Positions 1 to 8,400 of a DNA stretch of 64,000 nt are shown in pieces. How positions within the stretch are numbered: the stretch's first letter is position 1; each line of letters begins with the position of its first letter. The stretch is from Microbacterium testaceum. GTDB lineage: Bacteria > Actinomycetota > Actinomycetes > Actinomycetales > Microbacteriaceae. A model generated the notes under the pieces. It saw only the letters and a list, made by a program, of their open reading frames with translations, was not told where the DNA came from and made no database searches. Position numbers and translations under genes: made by a program. The DNA lies in assembly GCF_020781835.1 (NCBI RefSeq), contig NZ_JAJGNJ010000004.1, forward strand, positions 186,001 through 250,000, written 5' to 3'.

Positions 1-1
1 G

Positions 2-757
2 CTCTCCCTCGCCTCGCTCGCCGACCCACGGGTGCTGGAGGCGGTCAGCCCCAGCGAGGACGAGCAGTTCGACCCCGAGGCGTTCCTGCGCGGGTCCGGC
101 ACGCTTTACCTGCTGGCGACAGGAGCCGGAGCGGGGGCGTCCTCGTCGCTCGTCGCGGCGTTCATCGAAGACCTCGTAGAGACGGCTCGGCGCATCGCCG
201 CGCGCTCGCCGGGCGCGCGGCTCGATCCGCCTGTGCTGCTCGCGCTCGACGAGATCGGGAACCTCGCGCCTCTGCCTTCGCTTCCGGTCCTCATGGCGGA
301 GGGCGGCGGCACCGGGCTCACGGTGATGCCCGTGTTCCAGTCGCTCGCCCAGGCGCGAGGTCGTTGGGGCGACGACGCCGCGACCGCGATGTGGGATGCG
401 AGCATCACCAAGATCGTCCTCGGCGGCGGGACGGACACACGGCACCTCCAGGACATCTCCACACTGATCGGCGAACGCGACGAGACGACTGACTCCGTGA
501 CCATCGGGGAGCGCGGCTTGCGCTCGAACCAACGCTCGATCCGCCGCGTCCCGATCATGAAGGTCGAAGACATCCGCACCCTGCCCCAGGGCACCTCGCT
601 CGTGTTGCTGCGCTCCGCGCCGCCGATCATCACGACCATGCGTTACTGGCTCCATCGGCCGGAAGCCGAGACGCTGCTCGCCCAGCGCGCCGAGGTCGAG
701 GCGATCATGCGGCCGGGCACCGCAGGGATAGGTGAGGCAACAGTCACCGACGACTGA
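2..757 (+). CDS. TraG/VirD4-like conjugative coupling protein, C-terminal part (5' end outside window)
   Basis: The frame is open from the first bases of the window, so the gene begins to the left; a GTG at 32 is only the first internal start-like codon. About 250 residues are visible. They carry the Walker B-like stretch LLALDEIGNL near residue 70, followed by the segment with SLAQARGRWG and SITKIVLGGG that is typical of the TraG/TraD C-terminal (TraM-recognition) domain. Coupling proteins of this family are membrane ATPases that hand relaxosome DNA to a type IV secretion channel. The N-terminal membrane segments and Walker A are not visible. It marks this end of the window as conjugative-element DNA. 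The next gene is convergent and ends 11 bases away. The family call is fairly sure; the exact subfamily is not. Confidence 0.85.
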   Translation, partial: LSLASLADPRVLEAVSPSEDEQFDPEAFLRGSGTLYLLATGAGAGASSSLVAAFIEDLVETARRIAARSPGARLDPPVLLALDEIGNLAPLPSLPVLMAEGGGTGLTVMPVFQSLAQARGRWGDDAATAMWDASITKIVLGGGTDTRHLQDISTLIGERDETTDSVTIGERGLRSNQRSIRRVPIMKVEDIRTLPQGTSLVLLRSAPPIITTMRYWLHRPEAETLLAQRAEVEAIMRPGTAGIGEATVTDD

Positions 758-768
758 CTGTGAGGAGG

Positions 769-1150
769 CTAGATCGGCCAGTCTTTGTGCAGCTGCGAGC
801 CGATACCAAGCGAACTCAGGTCCGCGGTAACGGCAAGCCACAAGTCATTGAAGATCTGGTCGGCGTCGCCCGTCCAGTCGTTTGGAATCGGGGTCGGCGA
901 ATCGACGGTATACGAGACGACGTATCCCGGAGCCGAGGAGTCATCCCAAGACAGCGAGACGTTGAGCCTCGCGTTCTCCAGTTTCACGTCGTCATCACCG
1001 TCGCCGAATCTGTCGGCGACGTACTCATAGTCGTATGAGAACTGGTAGGAGTCATCCTGCTTCATCGAACGCAGGTACTCGTCCTCATCCTCGAACTCTT
1101 CGCCGGTCGAGTTGTTCACGAACGACACTGGACGACCTACCTCTCGCGTT
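769..1150 (-). pseudogene. 3' part of a small gene split by the 1151-4238 insertion
   Basis: This holds the last ~127 codons of an acidic, Tyr/Asp-rich protein (it contains GEEFEDEDEYLRS and DRFGDGDDDVK) with no family I recognise. The frame runs without a stop into the left terminal repeat at 1151, where an ATG at 1174-1176 gives a chance new start. Removing 1151-4238 and one copy of GCGTT joins this frame exactly to an ATG-started fragment at 4239-4275 and restores an ORF of about 138 codons. The gene therefore appears inactivated or N-terminally altered by insertion. Whether a product is still made from the ATG inside the repeat is unknown. It is convergent with the coupling-protein gene. 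Confidence 0.75.
1146..1150. repeat. Target-site duplication, left copy (GCGTT)
   Basis: GCGTT directly abuts the left terminal repeat and recurs at 4239-4243 directly outside the right terminal repeat. A 5-bp duplication is usual for several transposon families, including Tn3 and many IS21 members. Confidence 0.85.
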
Positions 1151-1178
1151 TGTAGGGACCGCTCAGAAATGTCCATCT
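1151..1178 (+). repeat. Left terminal inverted repeat of the metal-resistance cassette
   Basis: It matches the reverse complement of 4211-4238 at 23 of 28 positions. The two conserved blocks are TGTAGGGAC at the tip and AAATGTCCAT further in. A further GAATGTCC follows near 1212 and a TAGATGTCT near 1243. Confidence 0.85.
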
Positions 1179-1241
1179 TCGCAGCGGCAGGACGCGGAAG
1201 TGACAGGCGGAATGTCCTCGAAAGCCGCCGCGAGCATGCTT

Positions 1242-1841
1242 CTAGATGTCTTTCGGAGTCGATCTGTGCTCGTCGGGCTGATGACTCGACCTTCTGCCCT
1301 TCGACTGCGAGACGTAGAGGAGTATGCCGAGGGCGACGCCGACACCGAGGATGACGTCGGCAAGGTTGCCGATGAACAGGTTGCCGTAGGCGAGGAAGTC
1401 GGTGACGTGGCCGCGACCGAATCCGGGTGGGGCGAGCAGGCGGTCCAGGAGGTTGCCGACCGCGCCGCCCCATAGCAGGCCAATCGCGACCGCCCACCCG
1501 GCGGTGCGGGCGCGCGTGGCGGCGATGAGCAGAGCCACGGATGCCGCGGCCGCGATGATGGTGAGCAGCCAGGTTGAGCCGGATCCGAGGGACATGACGG
1601 TGCCGGGGTTGAACGCGAGCTGCAAGCCGAGCCAGTCTCCGAGGAGTGGGATGCGGGCTTGTTCGCTGAGCCGTGAAAGGGCGAGTGCTTTGGTTCCCTG
1701 GTCGATCAGCACCGCCCCGGCAGCGACGGCGCACGCGATCAGGAATAGACGTGGTCGGACGCGCGAGCCAATAGGGCCGGCGGAATTCATTTTCACGGCA
1801 TCCGCCCTTCCCTGCGCGAGGCCGTGAACGAGACCGGTCAT
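1242..1841 (-). CDS. lspA: Lipoprotein signal peptidase (signal peptidase II)
   Basis: This is a membrane aspartyl protease that removes signal peptides from prolipoproteins. The ~199-residue protein shows the family landmarks: four hydrophobic segments, FNPG at residues 77-80, the catalytic aspartate in GNLLDR (Asp133) and the second one in NLAD (Asp162). The start ATG overlaps the cadA stop as ATGA, so the two are translationally coupled; Met18 is an alternative start that gives a more usual N-terminus. lspA genes travel with cadmium/lead exporters in several known operons (PbrC of pbr systems is an example), where the peptidase acts with metal export or phosphate sequestration. The role here is inferred from that context. 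It is an accessory copy on the mobile cassette, and the chromosomal lspA is not in view. Confidence 0.9.
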   Translation of the reverse strand: MTGLVHGLAQGRADAVKMNSAGPIGSRVRPRLFLIACAVAAGAVLIDQGTKALALSRLSEQARIPLLGDWLGLQLAFNPGTVMSLGSGSTWLLTIIAAAASVALLIAATRARTAGWAVAIGLLWGGAVGNLLDRLLAPPGFGRGHVTDFLAYGNLFIGNLADVILGVGVALGILLYVSQSKGRRSSHQPDEHRSTPKDI

Positions 1842-3739
1842 GCCTTCGTGCGCCGCGCCGCGCGGAGCCCGTTGAGGATCACAATGACCTCCGCGACTTC
1901 GTGCACCAGCACCACGGCGGCGAGGCCCAGAATGCCGGTGATCGCCAGCGGCAGCAGGATTGCGATGATCGCGATGGACAGCACAACGTTCTGGTTGATG
2001 ATGCTGCGGCCGCGACGGGCGTGAGCGAGAGCCTGCGGGATGAGACGCAGGTCGTGGCCGGTGAACGCGACGTCGGCGGACTCGATCGCAGCATCCGCGC
2101 CCTTGGCCCCCATCGCGATCCCCAGGTCCGCGGCCGCGAGAGCGGGGGCGTCGTTGATGCCGTCCCCGATCATCGCGGTGGGCTGCGACTTCGACATTTC
2201 CGCGACAGCGGCGGCCTTGTCCTCGGGACGCAGTTCGGCGCGCACGTCGCTGATGCCGGCCTGTACGGCGAGGGCCGCGGCGGTGCGGGCATTGTCGCCG
2301 GTGAGCATCGTCACCCCGATCCCGCGCCGGTTCAGCGTGGCGATGACCTCAGGAACCTCAGGACGCAGCTCGTCCCGCACCCCGATCGCGCCGACTGGCT
2401 GGTCGTTGCGGTGGATGATGACAACGGTCATCCCCTCGGACTCCATCGCCTGCACTTCGTCGGCCAGCGTGCCAGCGTCTAGCCAACGTGGACTCCCTAC
2501 GGCGAGACGAGCTCCGTCGAGGGTGCCGACAATGCCGTGGCCGGCGGTCTCGCGGACGTCTGTAGCGGCCGGAGCGCCGGGAACCGCGTTGGTGATCGCT
2601 GCGGCGAGGGGATGCGTGCTGTGGCCTTCCAGGCTCGCTGCCCATGCCAGCACACCATCCTGGGTCGCGCCGGTGGTGACGACATGGGTAACAGTGGGCT
2701 TGTTGCGGGTCAGAGTGCCGGTCTTGTCGACGGCGAGGTGGCGGATGCCACCGAATCGCTCGAACGCGGCACCGGACTTCACAACCACACCGAACTTTGA
2801 CGCGGCGCCGATGGCAGATACGACGGTGACCGGGACAGCGATCGCCAGAGCACACGGCGACGCTGCGACCAGCACGACCAGAGCACGGGTGATCCACACC
2901 CCGGGGTCGCCGCTCAGCAGCGACCCGAGCACGCCGACCAGCACGGCGAGGATCATCACGCCGGGAACGAGGGGGCGGGCGATGCGGTCGGCCAGGCGGG
3001 CGCGGTCGCCCTTCTCGGCCTGCGCCTGCTCGACCAGTTCCACAATCGTGGTGAGCGAGTTGTCGGTGCCAGCGGCGGTGGCCTCGACCTCGAGGACGCC
3101 GGTGGTGTTGATCGACCCGGCCGACACGTCAATGCCGGGCTCGACCTCGACCGGGATCGACTCGCCTGTGATCGCGGACGTGTCCAGGCTGCTCCGCCCG
3201 GCACGCACGATGCCGTCTGTCGCGATCCGTTCGCCCGGCCGGACAACGAGCACATCGCCGACACGCAGCTCCTTCGCCTCCACCTCCGTGGTGGCGTCGC
3301 CGCCCTTGACGAGTGCGGTGTCGGGCACGAGCTTCAACAGTGCCCGCAGCCCTGCGCGGGCGCGGTCCATGGCCTTGTCTTCCAGCGCCTCCGCGATGGA
3401 GTACAAGAACGCGAGTGCGGCGGCCTCCTCGACGTAGCCGAGGATCACCGCCCCGGTGGCGCTGATCGTCATGAGCAGGCCGATACCGAGCTTGCCCTTG
3501 GTGAACAGTTTGCGCAGCGCGCCCGGCACGAACGTGTACGCGCCCAGCAGCAGACCGATCCAGAACAACACCAGACCCGCGGTCTCCGCGCCGGTCCACT
3601 CGCACACCAGACCGGCGGCGAACGCGACGCCGGAGGCGATCGGGATCAGAACGCTCGGGCTCCGATACCACGGCCGGTGATCGTCATCATCGTCGTCGAG
3701 GTCGACGTGTTCGGCTTGCGAGCCCGTGACCGCGCTCAC
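1838..3739 (-). CDS. cadA: Heavy-metal P1B-type ATPase (Cd/Pb/Zn exporter)
   Basis: This is an ATP-driven efflux pump for soft divalent metals in the cytoplasmic membrane. Visible motifs, counted from the GTG start: TGES (~190, actuator), SPC in the metal-transporting helix (~291), phosphorylation site DKTGT (~336), STHP (~374) and GDGINDAP (~522). There is no CxxC metal-binding domain; the N-terminus instead has a short Asp/His-rich tract. The GTG at 3739 is preferred because it overlaps the cmtR stop (GTGA) and has a GGGGAGG ribosome site 7 bases upstream; a longer ORF begins at 3793 inside cmtR. SPC and the neighbouring CmtR point to Cd(II)/Pb(II)/Zn(II) rather than Cu. Exact metal preference is inferred. 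Confidence 0.93.
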   Translation of the reverse strand: MSAVTGSQAEHVDLDDDDDDHRPWYRSPSVLIPIASGVAFAAGLVCEWTGAETAGLVLFWIGLLLGAYTFVPGALRKLFTKGKLGIGLLMTISATGAVILGYVEEAAALAFLYSIAEALEDKAMDRARAGLRALLKLVPDTALVKGGDATTEVEAKELRVGDVLVVRPGERIATDGIVRAGRSSLDTSAITGESIPVEVEPGIDVSAGSINTTGVLEVEATAAGTDNSLTTIVELVEQAQAEKGDRARLADRIARPLVPGVMILAVLVGVLGSLLSGDPGVWITRALVVLVAASPCALAIAVPVTVVSAIGAASKFGVVVKSGAAFERFGGIRHLAVDKTGTLTRNKPTVTHVVTTGATQDGVLAWAASLEGHSTHPLAAAITNAVPGAPAATDVRETAGHGIVGTLDGARLAVGSPRWLDAGTLADEVQAMESEGMTVVIIHRNDQPVGAIGVRDELRPEVPEVIATLNRRGIGVTMLTGDNARTAAALAVQAGISDVRAELRPEDKAAAVAEMSKSQPTAMIGDGINDAPALAAADLGIAMGAKGADAAIESADVAFTGHDLRLIPQALAHARRGRSIINQNVVLSIAIIAILLPLAITGILGLAAVVLVHEVAEVIVILNGLRAARRTKA

Positions 3740-4092
3740 GCCCGAACCTCCCCCGCCACGCAGCCCTCGACCCCGCAGTCCGGGTCCATGCATGGCACGC
3801 TCTCGTCGACCGCGAGCGTCACATCAACCAGCGCCGTCAGCGCGCGCGCGAGGTGCGGGTCTGCGACCTCGTACCGGGTCTGCCGGCCCTCGGGCTCAGC
3901 CACCACGATCCCGCACCCGCGCAGACACGTCAGATGGTTCGACACGTTCGAGCGGGACAGCCCCAAATCACGAGACAGCACCGCCGGATAACTCGGGCCG
4001 GTCAAGAGGGTCAGGAGGATCCGAGAGCGGGTCGGGTCGGCCATAGCTCGGCCGAGCCGGTTCATCACATCGAGTCGATCGGCAATAGTCAT
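3736..4092 (-). CDS. cmtR: CmtR-type ArsR/SmtB family metal-sensing repressor
   Basis: This 118-residue winged-helix repressor has the same length as Mycobacterium CmtR. The DNA-reading helix region contains LGLSRSNVSNHL, followed directly by CLRGCG. Cys56 and Cys60 there and Cys101 in VPCMD match the Cd/Pb ligands known in CmtR (57, 61, 102). Metal binding should release it from the operator and turn on cadA and lspA downstream. The ATG at 4092 is chosen over upstream starts at 4110 and 4209 because it gives the family length and because a TATAGT box lies just upstream, inside the longer version. A Cys-rich tail (MDPDCGVEGC) adds two more possible ligands. It is first in a three-gene overlapping operon. 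Confidence 0.9.
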   Translation of the reverse strand: MTIADRLDVMNRLGRAMADPTRSRILLTLLTGPSYPAVLSRDLGLSRSNVSNHLTCLRGCGIVVAEPEGRQTRYEVADPHLARALTALVDVTLAVDESVPCMDPDCGVEGCVAGEVRA

Positions 4093-4101
4093 CACATGCT
4101 G

Positions 4102-4107
4102 ACTATA
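4102..4107 (-). promoter_or_regulatory. Candidate -10 box of the cmtR-cadA-lspA operon
   Basis: TATAGT on the minus strand ends 9 bases before the cmtR ATG, so the 5' leader would be a few bases at most. No convincing -35 box is seen. An ArsR-family operator would be expected to overlap it. Confidence 0.4.
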
Positions 4108-4210
4108 CATCAGTGGCTGTACTCGGTCTCGCGCTTGCACCTTCGCTCTTCGACCCGCGATCCTCCCGGAAGATGTCCCGGATAGACATCTCGTGGACAT
4201 TTCCTCCACG

Positions 4211-4238
4211 AAATGGACATTTCCGAAGAGTCCCTACA
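4211..4238 (-). repeat. Right terminal inverted repeat of the metal-resistance cassette
   Basis: This is the partner of 1151-1178. Just inside it are further copies of the GGACATTTCC-type motif (two within about 25 bases), then a weaker GACATCTC, giving an array at this end. Confidence 0.85.
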
Positions 4239-4243
4239 GCGTT
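4239..4243. repeat. Target-site duplication, right copy (GCGTT)
   Basis: Identical to 1146-1150 and directly outside the right terminal repeat. Confidence 0.85.
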
Positions 4244-4275
4244 CTCTGCCCAGGCGACGCTCGCCTCTCAGCCAT
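4239..4275 (-). pseudogene. 5' fragment of the gene split by the metal-resistance cassette
   Basis: ATG at 4275 starts a 12-codon fragment (MAERRASPGQRT) that runs into the right terminal repeat and meets a stop two codons later at 4234. With the cassette and one GCGTT copy removed it continues in frame as REVGRPVSFVNN in the fragment at 769-1150. The original gene was divergent from the ssb-like gene at 4367, so the promoters of both lay in 4276-4366. Confidence 0.65.
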
Positions 4276-4366
4276 GTCATCACAGTAGCCCGGGGCGCGG
4301 ACGATCGAGCTTGCGCACCTATCGGGTAGCAATCCTCTCTCGGCAGGAGAAGTTAGGAGCATCCCG

Positions 4367-4807
4367 ATGCGAACCAAAGAGTCCCTGTGGGGCTTCTTCG
4401 CCAGCGACCCGCAACTGTCCTTCAACGAGAAAGGAGAGGCGCGACTGTTCGCCTGGATCGGTCAGGAGCAGTTCGAGCGCAACCCGGACGGCTCGTTCAC
4501 CCAGGGCGAGACGAAGTTCTACCCGTTCAAGATGTTCCGGAAGACCGCGGAGCACGCCTACGAGAAGTTCGCGCGCGGCGACACCTTCGTCGCCAGCGGG
4601 CACGTCCAGAAGTTCAGCTACGAGAAGAACGGCGAGACGATCAGCGGCGAGGAGTTCATCGCCACGCACATCGGCCCCGATGCCGCCCGCACGAGCTACG
4701 CCGTCGATCGCGGCCGCTCGCGCACGCAGCACGTCGAGAGCGCAGCCATCGAAGCGCCAGACCCGACCATCCCCCAGCAACCGTCACCCCGTCCGATGAC
4801 GCTGTGA
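4367..4807 (+). CDS. SSB-like single-stranded DNA-binding protein of the mobile element
   Basis: 146 residues. The first ~110 resemble an OB-fold single-stranded DNA-binding domain (GEARLFAWIGQEQF, FYPFKMFRKTAEHAYEKFARGD, VASGHVQKFSYEKNGE), followed by a Pro/Arg-rich tail. It lacks the usual acidic SSB C-terminus and ends PRPMTL, so interaction with the host replisome through the normal tip is unlikely. A good ribosome site (TTAGGAG) precedes the ATG. Such proteins coat single strands during conjugation or replication of mobile elements. It is followed 9 bases later by a DUF4913 gene and probably shares its transcript. Fold assignment is moderately sure. Confidence 0.7.
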   Translation: MRTKESLWGFFASDPQLSFNEKGEARLFAWIGQEQFERNPDGSFTQGETKFYPFKMFRKTAEHAYEKFARGDTFVASGHVQKFSYEKNGETISGEEFIATHIGPDAARTSYAVDRGRSRTQHVESAAIEAPDPTIPQQPSPRPMTL

Positions 4808-4816
4808 GGCCGCGTC

Positions 4817-5431
4817 ATGACCACCGACGAGACGCTGTTCCCGCCCGATGACCCCGACTTCGATGTGCCTCCGCTCGAGGAACCGGAGCCCGAGCCGGTG
4901 ACACCTTCGCCGAGGCCGGCCAAGGAGCCGGACGCCGAGGCGAAGGACACGCCGGAGCCGCCGCGCCCCGTCAACTGGAACATCCTGACCGCGGCCGAGG
5001 CGCAGGTGGAGTGGCTGGAGCTGAACGCCTTCGTGAACTGGCTGCGTCACGAGTTCGGCCTGAGCGTGAACGTCGTGCCGCCGTTCTGGCATCGGCACCC
5101 GGAGCTGGTGTGGCCGCTGTCGGCGCTGCGGCAGCACTACCTCAACGCCTACGACAAGAAGCAGCACGGCTCGGCACCGTTCGGCTGGTGGCGCGACTTC
5201 TGGGCGTTCGTGCCGCAGCTTCGGGACGCGGTGACCGCGTGCGGCACGAAGCTCAACACCGACCGTCCGACGCGGCAGGCGGTGTGGCCGGGCGAGGACG
5301 AGCATCCCATGCTGGTGGAGACGGTGATCCCCGACCGGGATGCCGACTTCACGCAGTTCGTCAAGGACGACGTGGCTCGCAGGCAGGCCATCGAGGACGA
5401 GTTCTACGCCCATCTCGCGGCGGAGCAGTAG
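4817..5431 (+). CDS. DUF4913 family protein of actinobacterial mobile elements
   Basis: 204 residues. An acidic Pro/Glu-rich N-terminal third (to about residue 50) is followed by the conserved core (NAFVNWLRHEFGL, PPFWHRHPELVWPLSALRQHYLNAY, WWRDFWAFVPQLRDAV). I assign it to DUF4913 from this core; its function is unknown. DUF4913 genes are commonly found on actinobacterial plasmids and integrative elements, beside SSB and large helicase genes, as here. It lies 9 bases after the SSB-like gene and about 20 bases before the next gene, so it is probably in one operon. Confidence 0.75.
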   Translation: MTTDETLFPPDDPDFDVPPLEEPEPEPVTPSPRPAKEPDAEAKDTPEPPRPVNWNILTAAEAQVEWLELNAFVNWLRHEFGLSVNVVPPFWHRHPELVWPLSALRQHYLNAYDKKQHGSAPFGWWRDFWAFVPQLRDAVTACGTKLNTDRPTRQAVWPGEDEHPMLVETVIPDRDADFTQFVKDDVARRQAIEDEFYAHLAAEQ

Positions 5432-5451
5432 GGCGCGGGCGGTGACGGCGA

Positions 5452-8400
5452 ATGGCGCGGCAGCGATCCCGGAAGCCCTGGCCGGGGCAACTGGAGTTCG
5501 ACCTGTGGGGGCTCGACGAGCCCGCCGCCGACACCGCGCTCGCCACCGCTCGCGAAACCGGGGCAGGCGATGAACAAGTACGGGCAGATGGCGCTGGAGC
5601 ACTGGCAGGCGACAGCTCCGAGCCGAGTGGCGGAGCTGAGCGATCCGGCGACGTTCTTCGAGACGCTGGGCCTGGAGATGCAGGCGCAGGTGACGAACCT
5701 CGCGTCGATGCTGGCGGGCAGCGACCGGCAGGGGGAGACTTTCTTGCAGAAGGTCGCCCGGCTGACAGCGGCCCGGAGACAGGCGGAGGAGGTCGTGATG
5801 TCGCAACTGGCGTGGGTCACCGACCCGAGCCTGCCGCTGGATCAGGCACGGGAGGAATGGGAGCAGACCCGTCCCTCCGACGAGAACCTGGTCCTCTGGG
5901 CCGAGCGGATGCAGGACTGCCCGGATTCGATGCCCTCCTCCGTGGAGTTGGAGGAGATGGCGAAGACGTGGGCGCTGCCGGTCGAGTTCCTGCTGGAGCT
6001 CGTGGCGACGGAGCCCCCACGGGAGTACATGCGGGCGAACCGGGCGACGCTCGCCGAGGCGGCGACGATCCGCTTCTTCCGCGAGCTGCGGTAGCGCCTC
6101 GGTTCGTTCCCGCCTCGCAGGACGACCTTGGCCCCTCGGGCGCGAAGGCACGCTATCGGGCGAACGTGGAGGCGATCCGCCTCATCCACGATCTGAACTC
6201 GACGGGTCGCCCCGCGTCTCCAGAGGGTCAGCGCGTGCTCGCCCGCTGGTCGAGCTGGGGCGCGATCCCCGAGGTCTTCGATGATCTGAAGCCCGAATGG
6301 GATGCCGAGCGCGCTGAGCTGCGCGAGCTGCTGAGCGACGACGAGTGGGATGCCGCCGCGCGCACGACGATCAACGCGCACTACACCGACCCGATGATCG
6401 CCCGGCAGGTGTGGCGGCTGCTGGACGGGCTGGGGTTCCGCGGCGGCGCGGTGCTGGAGCCCGGTTCCGGCGCGGGTACGTTCATCGGCCTCGCGCCGGC
6501 GTCGGCGCAGATGACCGGGGTGGAACTCGATCCACTGACGGCGGCGATCTGCGCCGAGCTGTACCCGCACGCGACCGTCCGCGCCGAGTCCTTCGCCGAC
6601 ACCCGACTGCCTGAAGGACACTTCGACGCAGCCATCGGCAACGTGCCGTTCAGCAGGGTCACTCTGCACGACCCGCTGCACAACGCGACCCGGCAGTCGA
6701 TGCACAACCACTTCATCATCAAGTCGCTGCGCCTGACCCGGCCCGGCGGAATCGTCGCGGTGCTGACCTCGCACTTCACGATGGACGCGCAGAACCCCGG
6801 CGCGCGGCGGGAGATGAACGAGCTGGCCGACCTCGTGGGCGCGATCCGCCTGCCCACCGGGGCGCACCGCCGCGCCGCAGGGACGGAGGTGGTGACCGAC
6901 CTGCTCGTGTTCCGGCGGCGACCGGAGGGCGAGCAGATGCGCGACGACGCCTGGGAGACGGTCGCGCAGGTGCCCATCGACGGCGTGCCGATGCGGATCA
7001 ACCGCTACTTCGACGAGCACCCGGAGCAGATGCTCGGGGAGGTCGGCGTCGGCCACGGGATGTACGACGCGGCCACGCTCACCATCACGACCGATCTGGC
7101 TGACTTGGAGGCGGAACTCGCGGTCGCCGTCGACCAGATCGTGTTCTCCGCGCGCCGGGCCGGGCTGACGATGACCGAGCGCACCGCCGAGCAGCAGGCG
7201 CGCCGGGCAGCGTTCACCCCGTCGGCGCCGGAGCTATGGGACGGCAGCATCGTGGCGAGCGAGACCGGCGGCTTCCGCACCGTTGTCTCCGGCTCGCTGG
7301 AGCCGCTTGCGGTGCCGAAGTCCGCCGAGCGCGAGCTACGCGCACTGCTGCGTCTGCGCGACGGGGCATCCCGCCTGCTGACCGCGGAAGCGGCGAGCGT
7401 GGACGACACGCCTGACATCGTGCTCACCCGCACGACGCTGCGCCGCGACTACCTGAAGTACGTCGGCACCTACGGGGCGCTGAACCGCTACACGCTGCGC
7501 CCCACCGGGCGCACGAACGAGGACGGCGAGGAGACCTTCGCGCGCATCGTGCCGACACCGATCCGGCTGCTGCGCTCCGACCCGTTCGGTCCCCTGGTGC
7601 TCGCGCTGGAGCAGTTCGACGACGAGGATCAGTCCGCGTCGCCTGCCGCGATCATGAGCCACCGTGTGGTGGTGCCGCGCGCCGAGGTGCAGGGTGTCGA
7701 CAGCCCGGCCGACGCCATAGCGGTCAGCCTCGACCGCACCGGCCGCATCGACATCACCCTCGTCGCCGATCTGCTCGGCATGAACGACCGCGAGGCGCGC
7801 GCGGCGCTGGGAACGCTCGTGTTCGCCGATCCGGTCACGAACCAGCTCACCCCACGCCGGAGTATCTGTCGGGCGACGTGCGGGTCAAGCTCGAAGCGGC
7901 ACGGCTCCGCGCCGAGGACGACCCGGAGTTCCAGGTCAACGTCGATGCGCTCGCTGAGGTGTTGCCCGCGCCGCTGGGCATCCAGGACATCCACGCGAAG
8001 CTCGGCGCCGTCTGGATCAGCGCCGACGTGCACGAGCAGTTCCTGCGTAGCACTCTGCGCGCGCCCGACGTTCGCGTGGAGAACCCGCTGCCAGGCATGT
8101 GGGAGATTCGCGGCGGTCGGCAGGGGCTGCCCTCCACCTCGGAATGGGGCACGCCCCGCCGCCCCGCGCCGGACATCGCACAGGCCGTCATGGAGCAGCG
8201 GACGATGCTCGTTTACGACGAGGAGAAGGACATCGACGGCAAGGTGCGTCGCGTGCTCAACCCCGTCGAGACCGCCGCAGCGCAGGAGAAGGCCGACGGC
8301 CTCCAAGAGCGGTTCAGCGAGTGGGTGTGGGAAGACCCGGCACGCGCGCAGGCGCTCGTGGACGAGTACAACCGCCGCTTCAACTCCATCGTGCTCCGTG

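Larger units (their letters stand above)
1151..4238. mobile_element. Transposase-less mobile cassette carrying lspA-cadA-cmtR (about 3.09 kb)
   Basis: The unit is bounded by inverted repeats that start TGTAGGGAC at 1151 and end GTCCCTACA at 4238, with GCGTT duplicated outside both ends. It holds only three minus-strand genes (cmtR, cadA, lspA), which fill almost all the space: lspA ends about 90 bases from the left tip and cmtR starts about 146 bases from the right tip. No transposase, resolvase or res-like site is seen. Units with IS-type ends, passenger genes and no transposase have been called mobile insertion cassettes and are moved in trans. Both tips hold extra copies of a GAAATGTCC-like motif, as expected for transposase binding. 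The IS family is not certain: TG...CA ends and repeated subterminal motifs fit IS21 or IS481, and the 5-bp duplication also fits Tn3. Confidence 0.85.

Noticed and set aside
1151..4238. Tn3-family identity for the metal cassette
   Set aside because: The 5-bp duplication fits, but the ends start TGTAGGGAC rather than GGGG and no res site or resolvase is present, so no family is claimed.
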